DNA of 64,000 nucleotides from Streptomyces sp. NBC_00249 (lineage in GTDB: Bacteria > Actinomycetota > Actinomycetes > Streptomycetales > Streptomycetaceae): the NCBI RefSeq assembly GCF_026342355.1, contig NZ_JAPEMV010000003.1, positions 1 to 64,000 on the forward strand. The letters run 5' to 3'. Below are positions 8,490-16,368 of this stretch, piece by piece (position 1 is the stretch's first letter; every line of letters begins with the position of its first letter). The notes beneath the pieces are model-generated. The model was not told where the DNA came from. It saw only the letters and a list, made by a program, of their open reading frames with translations, and did no database searches. A program made the translations under genes and the position numbers.

Positions 8490-8863
8490 TACAGGCCTTG
8501 GCGTAAGTCTGTCTACTTCGGGGGAAGTTCATGGATCGGCGTGTGCGTGTGCTGCGTAAGGGGCCGGCGAAACGTGGAGCCCGGTGGCCCGATTCGGTCC
8601 CTGACGGCGCTGTCGAGCCCGCCTGAGCCGGGCCGTCACCTCCAGCGCTCCCTTCTCTGAGACCCCGCACCCGACCCTGTCGCCGTCCGCGTTCCTCTTC
8701 GTGAACTCGGACGAGTCCGCGCGGCCGGTGCGGTCCGCGCCCTCGGGGCCCCTGTCGATCCGCTGTGCGCGGAGCGGGTCCCTCCTTCGGCGCGGGTGCT
8801 GACCACCGGCGTGTCCGCCGACCTCAAAGCCGCCCGTTACCTGATCCGTGGAGAGCTCTTCTC
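8490..8863. other. Divergent intergenic region of the biosynthetic cluster
   Basis: About 370 bases separate the minus-strand PLP gene from the operon starting at 8864. If the TTG start at 8429 is used, TTGACG (8475-8480 read on the minus strand) could be a -35 box for the PLP gene. One plus-strand frame from about 8660 to 8870 reads protein-like (ARVLTTGVSADLKAARYLIRG) but has no start codon and runs into the next gene out of frame, so it may be a remnant. No operator palindrome was recognised. Confidence 0.4.
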
Positions 8864-9871
8864 GTGTACAAGCACATCGCAGACATGCTCGCGCAGCCGG
8901 CACTCGTCCAACTGGACCCCGGCTTATTGGTCATCCGGTTCGAGTGCATGAAGGTCGCATCGGCCCTCGGTGTCGTCGAGTCCCTGATCCAGGACGGGGT
9001 CGTGGAGAAGGGCGACACCCTCGTCGACAGCTCAAGTGGCCTCTACGCGCTCGCGCTCGCGCTGGCCTGCTCGAAGTACGACCTGCGATGTCACATCGTC
9101 GCCAGCCCTGCCGTCGACCCGGCCCTGATGGTCCAGCTCACGTCCTTGGGCGCCACCGTGGAGCAGCCCTCCGGAACGGGCGACGCCACGTTCGACCAAG
9201 GTGCGCGGGTCCAGCGCGTCCAGGAGATCGTCGCCGGCCTCCCCGGCGCCTACTGGATGCGCCAGTACCACGACACACGGCACTACGACGGCTACCGGGC
9301 CATCGCGAAATCCGTCGCCGCCTCGCTCGGGTCGGACGAGGCCGTACTCGTCGGCGGAGTGGGTACCGGTGTGTCCACCGCGGGGATCGGGCAGGGACTG
9401 GCCGAGTGCGGCATCAGCCCCACTGTCATCGGGGTCCAGCCGTTCGGCAGCGTGTCCTTCGGGAGCCAGCACGTCGAGGACCCCGAGTTCCTCATATCCG
9501 GGCTCGGCAGCGGCATCCCCTTCGGCAACATCGACTACTCGATCTACCGTGAGATCCACTGGATCGACTACGCCACGGCACGACGCGGGGCGATCACCGT
9601 CCTGCGGCGGCACGGGTTGTTCGCGGGCCTGTCGAGCGGTGCGGCCTACGCAGTCGCGAACTGGCACCGTCGCTCGGCCGACCGGCCGGTCGTCTTCATC
9701 AGCCCGGACCCCGGCCACCGGTACCTGTCGACGGTCTTCGCCGGAGCCGACTCCGTCTCCGAACTCGGACAGGCCGATGTCCCGCGGCGCGTCTCGTCCT
9801 CGTCCGAGCTGGCTCCGCCCTGGTGCTGGACCCCCTGGCAGAGCACCGGCCAGCAGTTCACCGCACCGTGA
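8864..9871 (+). CDS. Aberrant cysteine-synthase-like PLP-fold protein
   Basis: The 335-residue product aligns by eye with the cysteine synthase/cystathionine beta-synthase group of fold-type II PLP proteins. Where canonical members have a lysine motif such as PxGSxKxR, this reads FECMKVASALG, so a lysine is still present. Where they have SSGNTxxALA, this reads SSSGLYALALALA, so the asparagine that contacts the PLP hydroxyl is leucine. The phosphate-binding glycine loop is GGVGTGVSTAGIG. It may be a catalytically altered enzyme or a partner of the threonine-synthase-like protein. GTG 8864 follows GTGGAGAG by eight bases. It is the first gene of an eight-gene coupled operon. Confidence 0.75.
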   Translation: MYKHIADMLAQPALVQLDPGLLVIRFECMKVASALGVVESLIQDGVVEKGDTLVDSSSGLYALALALACSKYDLRCHIVASPAVDPALMVQLTSLGATVEQPSGTGDATFDQGARVQRVQEIVAGLPGAYWMRQYHDTRHYDGYRAIAKSVAASLGSDEAVLVGGVGTGVSTAGIGQGLAECGISPTVIGVQPFGSVSFGSQHVEDPEFLISGLGSGIPFGNIDYSIYREIHWIDYATARRGAITVLRRHGLFAGLSSGAAYAVANWHRRSADRPVVFISPDPGHRYLSTVFAGADSVSELGQADVPRRVSSSSELAPPWCWTPWQSTGQQFTAP

Positions 9872-11088
9872 GCAGGACGGCCCCGGATTCGCCTCCCCGT
9901 CCGGGCGGGATGCATCGAGAGGAGGTGCTGCTGCTCGCGGGCGCCTTCCTCTCGAGCGTCGGTGTCCTGCTCGTCGCGCCCTATCTCGCTGTCTACCTCA
10001 CCCGCGACCTCGGGTGGAGCAACACAGCCGCCGGCTTCGTCATCGGCCTCAGTTTCTGCTTCACACGGGCAGCGGGACTGGCGTCCGGATGGCTGTGCCG
10101 ACGCATCCCCGCGCTGACCGTCATGCACTCGGGGAACGTGCTCCGGATCATCGGCTACCTCCTGCTGCTCCGGGACGACGCCCCTTCGACCACCGCGGCG
10201 CTGGTGCTGACGGGCGCGGGCGCGGGGATCTACTTCCCGGCGGCAAAGGAGCTGCTTCTGCGAGTCGTGCCCGAGGAACGGCAGTTGCGCTCCCTGGCCG
10301 TGCGCAACGGGGCCGCCAACCTGGGTGCCGCCCTCGGGCCGCTGGCGGGCCTCCTGGCGCTCCACTACGACTCGAGGCTGATGTTCGTCGCAGCGGCTAC
10401 GGTATTCCTGGCCCTGACGCTGTCCCAGCTCACGATGGCCGGAGCGCGGGCCATCGCTCCTGCGGTCAGGGGCGGTGCGGGACCGACGCTGCGGCTGCTG
10501 CGCCCGCTCCTCGTCATCGCGGTGGTGGACGGTACGGCGGCGATACTCCTGGAGAGTTCGCTGCCACAGGTCGTGGCCGGAGGCGGCAACGACTCCGCGC
10601 TGACCTTCGTCTTCCTCGCCAACAGCGTTGCCGTCATCCTGCTCCAGCCGTTCGCGCTGTGGACCGTCGGCGGGGGCAGACGGATCACCCTTCCCGTGGC
10701 CGGCGCCGCCATGGCGCTGGGCATCCTCCCGTTCAGCCTGGCCGCCTCCCACGTCGCGCTCTGGGTCGGCGGAGCCGTGGCCATCGCCGTGGCTGAAGTC
10801 CTCGTCGTCCTGTGGCTCGACGACCAGGTGCGGCATCTGCCGTCTCCGGCCACCGCCTACGGATACCTGAGTCTGGGCGACGGTATCGGCGGCCTGTGCG
10901 GCGCCACCGTCTCGTCATGGCTCGTCGCGAGAACGACGGGGACGGGTGCCGTCTTCGCCAACTCGCTCTGGGTGCTCGCGGCCGCCTTCCTGGCCGTCGG
11001 AGCGCTCGCCACCGTCCTGCCTCGCCACCGGGCCGGTCCCGGCGCCGAGGTCACGAGAGTTCGAGAAACCGAAAGGAACAAGGGATGA
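9868..11088 (+). CDS. MFS transporter, probable product exporter
   Basis: This 406-residue membrane protein has the pattern of about twelve hydrophobic segments expected of the major facilitator superfamily. It starts with GTG 9868, overlapping the preceding stop as GTGA; a second possible start is ATG 9910 just before the first helix (EEVLLLAGAFLSSVGVLLVAPYLAVYL). The loop 2-3 region (GWLCRRIPALTV) resembles a weak MFS signature. Its place inside the operon suggests that it exports the cluster product and gives self-resistance, or imports a precursor. The substrate cannot be read from the sequence. Confidence 0.85.
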   Translation: MSRTAPDSPPRPGGMHREEVLLLAGAFLSSVGVLLVAPYLAVYLTRDLGWSNTAAGFVIGLSFCFTRAAGLASGWLCRRIPALTVMHSGNVLRIIGYLLLLRDDAPSTTAALVLTGAGAGIYFPAAKELLLRVVPEERQLRSLAVRNGAANLGAALGPLAGLLALHYDSRLMFVAAATVFLALTLSQLTMAGARAIAPAVRGGAGPTLRLLRPLLVIAVVDGTAAILLESSLPQVVAGGGNDSALTFVFLANSVAVILLQPFALWTVGGGRRITLPVAGAAMALGILPFSLAASHVALWVGGAVAIAVAEVLVVLWLDDQVRHLPSPATAYGYLSLGDGIGGLCGATVSSWLVARTTGTGAVFANSLWVLAAAFLAVGALATVLPRHRAGPGAEVTRVRETERNKG

Positions 11089-11732
11089 AGACAAGCAGCC
11101 TCTGGGGCAAGCCGCAGTCGCGCTACTACTCCTACCTCGCACGGATCGAGGCGGCGGAGGCGGCGAAGGCGCCCACCTTGGCAGTCATCGGCTGCGCCGA
11201 CGGCAAGTACGTGCTCCCGGCCGCCCGCAAGGGCTTCGAGGTCTGGGCCGTCGACGTCGACGACATCGCCGTCAACGGAGGAGTCAAACAGGACGCCTCG
11301 GGCGAGGTGCAGGTACCGGGCCTGGTGAGCCGGGTCAAGCAGGAAGACCTCTCGGACCGTGTCGAGGTCACCTGCGGTGACTTCATGGACTTCCCCCGGC
11401 CAGGACAGTTCGACGCCGTGTTCACGAGCGGAGCGCTGCAGTACTCGTTCAACAGCAGGCATCGGCTCGCCGGCATGGTCGACGCGGTCTGCGACCTCGT
11501 CCGGGTGGGCGGCCTCGTCTACTTCGACTACATGCTGCCCCTGGAGAAGAAGTACAAGGGCCGTGAGAACTGTCCGGAGGCCCAGTGGTGGAAGGACCAC
11601 TTCGCGGGCCGTTCGGACTTCCAGGTACTGCACCACCGTGTTCTCCCGCCGGTCCTCGACAAGGCACACATCGAGTTCCCGGTCGATCACTACCACCAGT
11701 GGGGACACCTCCTCGTGCGGCGGGCCGAATGA
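11085..11732 (+). CDS. Class I SAM-dependent methyltransferase
   Basis: The 215-residue Rossmann-fold methyltransferase starts at ATG 11085, overlapping the transporter stop (ATGA) and preceded by AAAGGA about nine bases upstream. Motif I is AVIGCADGKYVLPAARKG, less glycine-rich than the usual DxGCGxG. The acidic ribose-binding residue follows in VWAVDVDD, and FDAVFTSGALQYSF is motif IV/post-I. The C-terminal part (HYHQWGHLLVRR) is typical of small-molecule methyltransferases. The substrate is unknown. It is one of two SAM-using enzymes of different folds in the operon. Confidence 0.85.
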   Translation: MKTSSLWGKPQSRYYSYLARIEAAEAAKAPTLAVIGCADGKYVLPAARKGFEVWAVDVDDIAVNGGVKQDASGEVQVPGLVSRVKQEDLSDRVEVTCGDFMDFPRPGQFDAVFTSGALQYSFNSRHRLAGMVDAVCDLVRVGGLVYFDYMLPLEKKYKGRENCPEAQWWKDHFAGRSDFQVLHHRVLPPVLDKAHIEFPVDHYHQWGHLLVRRAE

Positions 11733-12373
11733 GGCCGCCCGTGTACGTCCCCCCGTCCCGGCAACGCCCGCCCGGCTTCGAGGAGATCGTCGAGTCCACG
11801 CTGTGCCCGTATGCGCAGACGGCCGTCGTCCGAGTGCTGCCGCCCCTCGGCGACGAACCGATCGACACGTACTTCCGGCGCATCGCCCCCGAGATCCGCC
11901 GCCGCGTCAGCAGCGCGGAAGCGGACGGCACCGATGCCGTGCTCACCGAGCTGCCCGTCGAGCGGGTCGGCAGCCGGCCCCAGGAGCTCGCGCCGGTCCT
12001 GGGCGCGTGGATCAGGGAGATAGCCGACGAAGGGTCGGAGTGCTTACCGGACACGGTTCCTGCGCGCTGGCGTCTCAAGGTGGCGGGCAGCGATGTCTTC
12101 GTCGCCGTGTTCACGCCGGATTTCGGCAGGCGGCACGCCCGGTACACGCCGGACACACGCCATGTGTACGTCATGCTCCAGCCCGATTCGTCGTTCCACC
12201 GCCGGCTGCCGGAAGACTCCGGTCGGGTGCGGAGGTCGATCCGGCGCCGCTTCGCCAGAGCCGGACGAGACTACGACACCACCTGCCCGGAGGCCGAGCG
12301 CTTCCTCCCGCCGTGTGGCGGCGAGGAGCCGACGGCATGGTGGGAGTACAGCATGAAGGAGGTCTACCGATGA
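11729..12373 (+). CDS. YqcI/YcgG-like protein, possible heme-dependent N-oxygenase
   Basis: The 214-residue product starts at ATG 11729 (ATGA overlap with the methyltransferase). The order of an early CPYAQTA motif, GSDVFVAVFTPDFGRRHARY, HVYVMLQPDSSFHRR and a run of basic residues ending in RFARAGRDYD resembles the YqcI/YcgG family. One characterised member of that family, GntA of the guanitoxin pathway, is a heme-dependent amine/guanidine N-hydroxylase. The match is by pattern only; the sequence is short and divergent, so a conserved hypothetical protein is the safe reading. If right, it would introduce an N-O bond into an amino-acid-like substrate, which fits the surrounding ligase and transferase genes. 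Confidence 0.5.
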   Translation: MRPPVYVPPSRQRPPGFEEIVESTLCPYAQTAVVRVLPPLGDEPIDTYFRRIAPEIRRRVSSAEADGTDAVLTELPVERVGSRPQELAPVLGAWIREIADEGSECLPDTVPARWRLKVAGSDVFVAVFTPDFGRRHARYTPDTRHVYVMLQPDSSFHRRLPEDSGRVRRSIRRRFARAGRDYDTTCPEAERFLPPCGGEEPTAWWEYSMKEVYR

Positions 12374-13605
12374 GGCACGTAGCCATGCTCGAGGCTCTCA
12401 ACCATGGTCTGCGGTTCTTCGACGCGGCTGCCGCCAGGCTCGGGGTCCAGCTGCACCTGCTCACGTTCGACCAGCCGTACTACGCCCAGGAACTCCGTGC
12501 GGCACCCGCAATCCGCTGCCACTCGATGGACACCTCCTCCGTCGACGACGTCGCCGGGTTCCTCGTCGAGCACGACATCGCGGCGCTCATCAGCAATACG
12601 GACCGCTGGGCGCCGACGGCGGAGGCGCTGGCCGAACGGCTCGCCCTCCCGGGAGTGCAGCGGAACACCGGAGAGCTGCTCGACAAGACATCGACGCGGC
12701 AACGGCTCCACGAGGCGGGGCTCGCGCGGAGCCGGGCCGTGGCCGGCACCGAGGCCCTGGCCCTGGGCGGAGAGGTCCTCGATGTCGCCTCCCGGCCGGT
12801 CATCGTGAAGGACGCGCGCGGCTCCGGCAGCAAGGACGTCCTCTTCGCCACCACCGCCCGAGGTGTGCTGCGACGGATCAAGGAGCTGGAGTCCCGCGGG
12901 GTGCCCGCGAGCCGGTGCACCGTCGAGACGTACGCGACGGGACCGATGTTCAGTGCCGAGACCTGGACCACGGACGAGCGTACGCACCTGCTGGGTGTGA
13001 GCAGTCGAACCATCTCGCCCATGCCGAACTGGAAGGAAACGGATTCGACCTACCCGGTCCGCCCCGGCAGTGACTGGGAACGGGAGGTGGGCGTCTGGGT
13101 ATCGAGTGTGCTGGAGGCCGTCGGACGAGGTCCCGGACCGTCCCATGTCGAATTCATCGACACCGGACACGGATTCGAGCTCGTCGAGGTGAACCCCCGC
13201 CTCGGAGGCGGCCTCGGAGGCGCCGGAATCGTAGAGGCCACCGGCGTCGACGTCTACGCTCTCCTCATCCACAACGCGCTCGGGGACTCTACGGAGAAGG
13301 TGTTCGCACAGGAGAGCGGAGTGCCCGGCGTCGGCGGATACGCGCAGGTCGACAAGTACGCGTCGCGTACCGGTCCGCTCGGTTCCGTCCTCGGCGAGGA
13401 GATCCTCGCCGGCTTCCCCGGCCGACCGCAATGGCATCCTGTGCGGCTGCCCGACTACATCGTGTCGGACCTCACGCACCAAGGGGCCGCCTTCGGCACG
13501 GTCTCGGCCGTCGGTGACGACGCGCAGACGGCACTCTTCCACGCACACGCGGCCGCACGACACATCGTTCCAGCGAGCGACTGGGTGACCGATGACCAGG
13601 ACTGA
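12370..13605 (+). CDS. ATP-grasp domain carboxylate-amine ligase
   Basis: This 411-residue ATP-grasp enzyme starts at ATG 12370 (ATGA overlap). The N-terminal Rossmann-like part carries ALISNTDRW. The central ATP-grasp lid is RPVIVKDARGSGSKDVLFA, and the metal-binding end is HVEFIDTGHGFELVEVNPRLGGG, with the Glu and Asn that hold Mg2+. Such enzymes form amide bonds through an acyl-phosphate, for example in L-amino acid ligases and some peptide antibiotic pathways. It is the main candidate for joining two building blocks in this cluster. The 3' end overlaps the next gene by 14 bases. Confidence 0.85.
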   Translation: MRHVAMLEALNHGLRFFDAAAARLGVQLHLLTFDQPYYAQELRAAPAIRCHSMDTSSVDDVAGFLVEHDIAALISNTDRWAPTAEALAERLALPGVQRNTGELLDKTSTRQRLHEAGLARSRAVAGTEALALGGEVLDVASRPVIVKDARGSGSKDVLFATTARGVLRRIKELESRGVPASRCTVETYATGPMFSAETWTTDERTHLLGVSSRTISPMPNWKETDSTYPVRPGSDWEREVGVWVSSVLEAVGRGPGPSHVEFIDTGHGFELVEVNPRLGGGLGGAGIVEATGVDVYALLIHNALGDSTEKVFAQESGVPGVGGYAQVDKYASRTGPLGSVLGEEILAGFPGRPQWHPVRLPDYIVSDLTHQGAAFGTVSAVGDDAQTALFHAHAAARHIVPASDWVTDDQD

Positions 13606-14404
13606 CACCACACGCGACAACGCCCTGTCCATCGTGGGCATCGGCTACGGAGGAGACGTCACGGCCCGTGCGTCGGAGCTGCTGGGCCGCGCCGACCTCG
13701 TCGTCGGCCATCCCGACTTCATCCGGCAAGTGGCCCATCTGCTGAAGCCCGGTGCCGAATCGACGGACGTGGTCGCCGACGCGGAACCCGGCCAGGACGT
13801 CTTCGCGCTGCGAGCCCGCCTCGCCGCGGAGGCGCTCGCCTCCGGGAAGCGCGCCGTCATCGTGACGGCGGGCGACCCGGGCCTCCTCGGGATGGCGGGG
13901 CCCACCCTGTCGGCGCTGCGGGGTCAAGTCGGCCTCGAAGACGTGGGTATCGTCCCGGGCCTCTCGGCGTGGCAGTACGCATCGGCGATGCTCGGAGCCC
14001 CGTTCAACGGCGGCCTCGTCACGTTCCCTCTCTGTCTCCACGGTGAGTCCGACGCCGACGTCGCGCGCCGCGTACGGAGCGCGGCCGACAGTGGCCTGGG
14101 AACGTGCCTCTACATGCTGCGACATAATGGCGAGGCCCACCCCGAGCTCTTCCCGACCGACGAACCCGCGGTCGAAATAGCCCTACGCCGCTTCGCGATG
14201 GTGCGTGACGCCTTCCTCGCGGCCCGCCCCGAAGACACCCCCGCAGTGATCGTCTCGGATCTCGACCACGAACGACCGCGCCGGGTGACGACCTCCCTCC
14301 TCGACCTGAAATCCGTGTGGGACGAGGTAACCGAAACCTCCGTCCTGTGCATTCCCGGAGAACGGTTCGCCGCCGACTCCGGCCGACTTTGGACTGTGAC
14401 ATGA
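13592..14404 (+). CDS. Tetrapyrrole methylase-fold (class III) SAM enzyme
   Basis: The 270-residue product has the class III methyltransferase signatures of the uroporphyrin-III/precorrin methylase family: SIVGIGYGGDVTARASELLGRADLVVGH at the N-terminus and VTAGDPGLLGMAGPTLSAL, the GDP-type SAM motif, near residue 90. The family also includes diphthine synthase, RsmI and peptide N-methyltransferases, so corrinoid chemistry need not be involved. No other cobalamin genes are nearby, which argues for a repurposed methyltransferase. Start ATG 13592 lies inside the end of the ATP-grasp gene, indicating translational coupling. Confidence 0.8.
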   Translation: MTRTDTTRDNALSIVGIGYGGDVTARASELLGRADLVVGHPDFIRQVAHLLKPGAESTDVVADAEPGQDVFALRARLAAEALASGKRAVIVTAGDPGLLGMAGPTLSALRGQVGLEDVGIVPGLSAWQYASAMLGAPFNGGLVTFPLCLHGESDADVARRVRSAADSGLGTCLYMLRHNGEAHPELFPTDEPAVEIALRRFAMVRDAFLAARPEDTPAVIVSDLDHERPRRVTTSLLDLKSVWDEVTETSVLCIPGERFAADSGRLWTVT

Positions 14405-14973
14405 GCACCAGCCAACGCCCCGCCGTGGGACTCGCCAGCCGTAACGCCATCAAGTTCGACGAGACCCAGGGCATATTCCCCGACGTCGTCCGGCTCGGCC
14501 TCGACCTCACGGAGATCCAGGACACCGATCCCCGCGTCGTCGTCCAGCACAAACTGGACCAGGTCGCAGCGCTCGAGCTGGACCATCCGGTCATCGTCGA
14601 GGACACGGCTCTGAGCTTCCACTCCTGGAACGGGCTTCCCGGCGCACTCATCGCCTGGTTCGTCGAGAAACTCGGGCCGGAGGGGATCTGGGACCTCGTC
14701 GCCGCTGCCGAGGACCGTCGCGCGGTCGCGGTGAGCGCGGTCGGAATCGTCCACCGCGGTCAGCAGGCGACCTGGTCCGACTCCACCGAGGGCCTCCTCG
14801 TAGCGCCTCGGGGCCCTGCCGCAGGATGGACGTCGATCTTCGAGGTGGCCGGGACCGGTCAGACGCTCGCGGAGATGTCCCGGGCGATGCGACACCAAGT
14901 GACCATGAGGCGAGCCCCCTTGCTGGAAGCACGGGACTGGCTGGACCAGGTGTCCGCCACGGCGGGCGCATGA
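14401..14973 (+). CDS. HAM1/ITPase-like nucleotide pyrophosphohydrolase
   Basis: The 190-residue product starts at ATG 14401 (ATGA overlap). It follows the HAM1/RdgB family plan: SRNAIKFDE near the N-terminus (the S/T-x-N-x-x-K-x-x-E motif), DLTEIQDTDPRVVVQHKLDQVA, then VEDTALSFHSWNGLPGALIAWFVEKLG. Housekeeping members hydrolyse non-canonical purine triphosphates such as ITP and XTP to monophosphates plus pyrophosphate. A copy embedded in a biosynthetic operon may instead act on a dedicated nucleotide intermediate or protect against a toxic nucleotide analogue. Together with the LOG protein it could in principle take NTP to NMP to free base; that is inference. Confidence 0.8.
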   Translation: MSTSQRPAVGLASRNAIKFDETQGIFPDVVRLGLDLTEIQDTDPRVVVQHKLDQVAALELDHPVIVEDTALSFHSWNGLPGALIAWFVEKLGPEGIWDLVAAAEDRRAVAVSAVGIVHRGQQATWSDSTEGLLVAPRGPAAGWTSIFEVAGTGQTLAEMSRAMRHQVTMRRAPLLEARDWLDQVSATAGA

Positions 14974-16118
14974 CGATGCCCGGGACAACGCACGTCGTAC
15001 GAGTGGAAGGCCTGGACGCGGCGGGCCCGTTCTGGGACGGGCTTCCGCACAGCCTCTTCTCCTCCGCGAACTGGCTGCGCACGGGGGAGGTGCTCGGGGG
15101 CACGCCGGCCCGCTACACCGTCGTCCAGCGGGAGGGCCGCCCCAGTTCGGCGCAGGTGACCTGGCAGAGCACCGGCGAGATGTGGGTGTACAACGATCCG
15201 GTCGCCCTTCTCCGCCTCGGCGCGGCGGAGCTGGCCGGCCATGTCGACGAGGCCGCGGCGACGGAGGTCGCGGAGCTGGCGGGCGCGGTGGAACGGGCGG
15301 CGCACGAGCTGTACCCGGCTCGCGTCAGCGTTCTCCCCAGCGGGTACCGGCCCGGGCTCGTCGTGGGCTGCGCCGACGACGTCCCTCTCCTGCTCGACGA
15401 TCTGGAGAAGGACGGCGATCCCACGACCGCCGTCATGCACGTCGACGACGGGGACGACCGCACGGTCGCCCTCCTCAAGGAGCGTGGATACATCGGCCTG
15501 ACCGCGGCCGGAGACAGCGTCCTGGAACTGGACCCGGCGTGGGGCGGTCTCGAGGACTACGCGGCAGCCGAGAGGAGGCGGGGCAAGCGGGTCCGGCACG
15601 AAGTCGACGCGTTCCGTGCCGCGGGCGCCACGATCCGCCAGGTCGACGTCGCTGCCCTCGGGGCTCGGCACGCGGAGCTCCACGCGGCGCATCTGCGCCG
15701 CTACGGCCACGACGCCACCGAGGACTCGTCACGTCGGCTCATCTCGGCCATCCAGCAATGGCCCGCGGGCCGGCCGCTCGTCCTCGAGATCGTCCAGGAC
15801 GGCACCGTCGAAGGATTCCTCGTGGCCTACGAGTGGGGCGACGAGCTGTTCGCCAGCATGCTCGGCATTTCGCCCGAGGCGCCCTACGGGTACTTCAACC
15901 TCATCTACTACGAGCCCATCAGGCGGGCCGTCGCGGCAGGGCTGTCACGCATCCGCTTCGGGCCGGGCACCTACCAGGCGAAGCGGCAGCGTGGATGCAC
16001 CGTGCGGCCGCTGACGAGCTACGTCCGGGTCCCGGACCGCTGGGAAGCCACCGTTGCCCGTCTCGCTTCGCTGCTCGACGCTGCCTACCGTCGCGAGATG
16101 GGAGCGTCGGGAGGGTAG
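14970..16118 (+). CDS. FemAB-like / GNAT-superfamily acyltransferase
   Basis: The 382-residue product starts at ATG 14970 (ATGA overlap; ATG 14976 is an alternative). The C-terminal half (DYAAAERRRGKRVRHEV..., PYGYFNLIYYEPIRRAVAAGLSRIRFGPGTYQAKRQRGC) matches the pattern of the FemAB-like/BioF2-like acyltransferase branch of the GNAT fold. FemAB relatives transfer aminoacyl groups from aminoacyl-tRNA onto amines, so this enzyme could add an amino acid to the cluster product. It is the last gene of the operon and is followed by a strong hairpin. Confidence 0.75.
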   Translation: MTMPGTTHVVRVEGLDAAGPFWDGLPHSLFSSANWLRTGEVLGGTPARYTVVQREGRPSSAQVTWQSTGEMWVYNDPVALLRLGAAELAGHVDEAAATEVAELAGAVERAAHELYPARVSVLPSGYRPGLVVGCADDVPLLLDDLEKDGDPTTAVMHVDDGDDRTVALLKERGYIGLTAAGDSVLELDPAWGGLEDYAAAERRRGKRVRHEVDAFRAAGATIRQVDVAALGARHAELHAAHLRRYGHDATEDSSRRLISAIQQWPAGRPLVLEIVQDGTVEGFLVAYEWGDELFASMLGISPEAPYGYFNLIYYEPIRRAVAAGLSRIRFGPGTYQAKRQRGCTVRPLTSYVRVPDRWEATVARLASLLDAAYRREMGASGG

Positions 16119-16169
16119 GGGCGAGGCGGCGGCTCCGGACTCCGGGAAGAGCGCCAGGAAGTCAAAGGG

Positions 16170-16212
16170 CCCGCCCACGCACAGGGTCTGACCTTCCCTG
16201 TGCTGGGGCGGG
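16170..16212. terminator. Bidirectional hairpin ending the biosynthetic operon
   Basis: CCCGCCC-ac-GCACAGGG pairs with CCCTGTGC-tg-GGGCGGG around a nine-base loop. It lies 52 bases after the last cluster gene. The convergent LuxR-type regulator gene ends on the other side at 16369, so the hairpin may serve both. The rest of the 250-base gap shows nothing else. Confidence 0.75.
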
Positions 16213-16368
16213 CGGGCCCGGGGAAATGCCCGCCCGGGTCCCCGTGGGGTCCTGGGCGGTGCGCCGGGGTGTGGGGGGCACGACCCGGCGCGGTACCCAC
16301 GATGCCCTGCGGGGGCGGCGCCGGGCATCGTGGAAGACCACGAACACAGCCCCGGTCAGGCGGGGCGG

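Noticed and set aside
8656..8946. A protein-like plus-strand frame before the first cluster gene (ARVLTTGVSADLKAARYLIRG)
   Set aside because: It has no start codon, lies partly in another gene out of frame, and matches no family I can name. At most it is a remnant.
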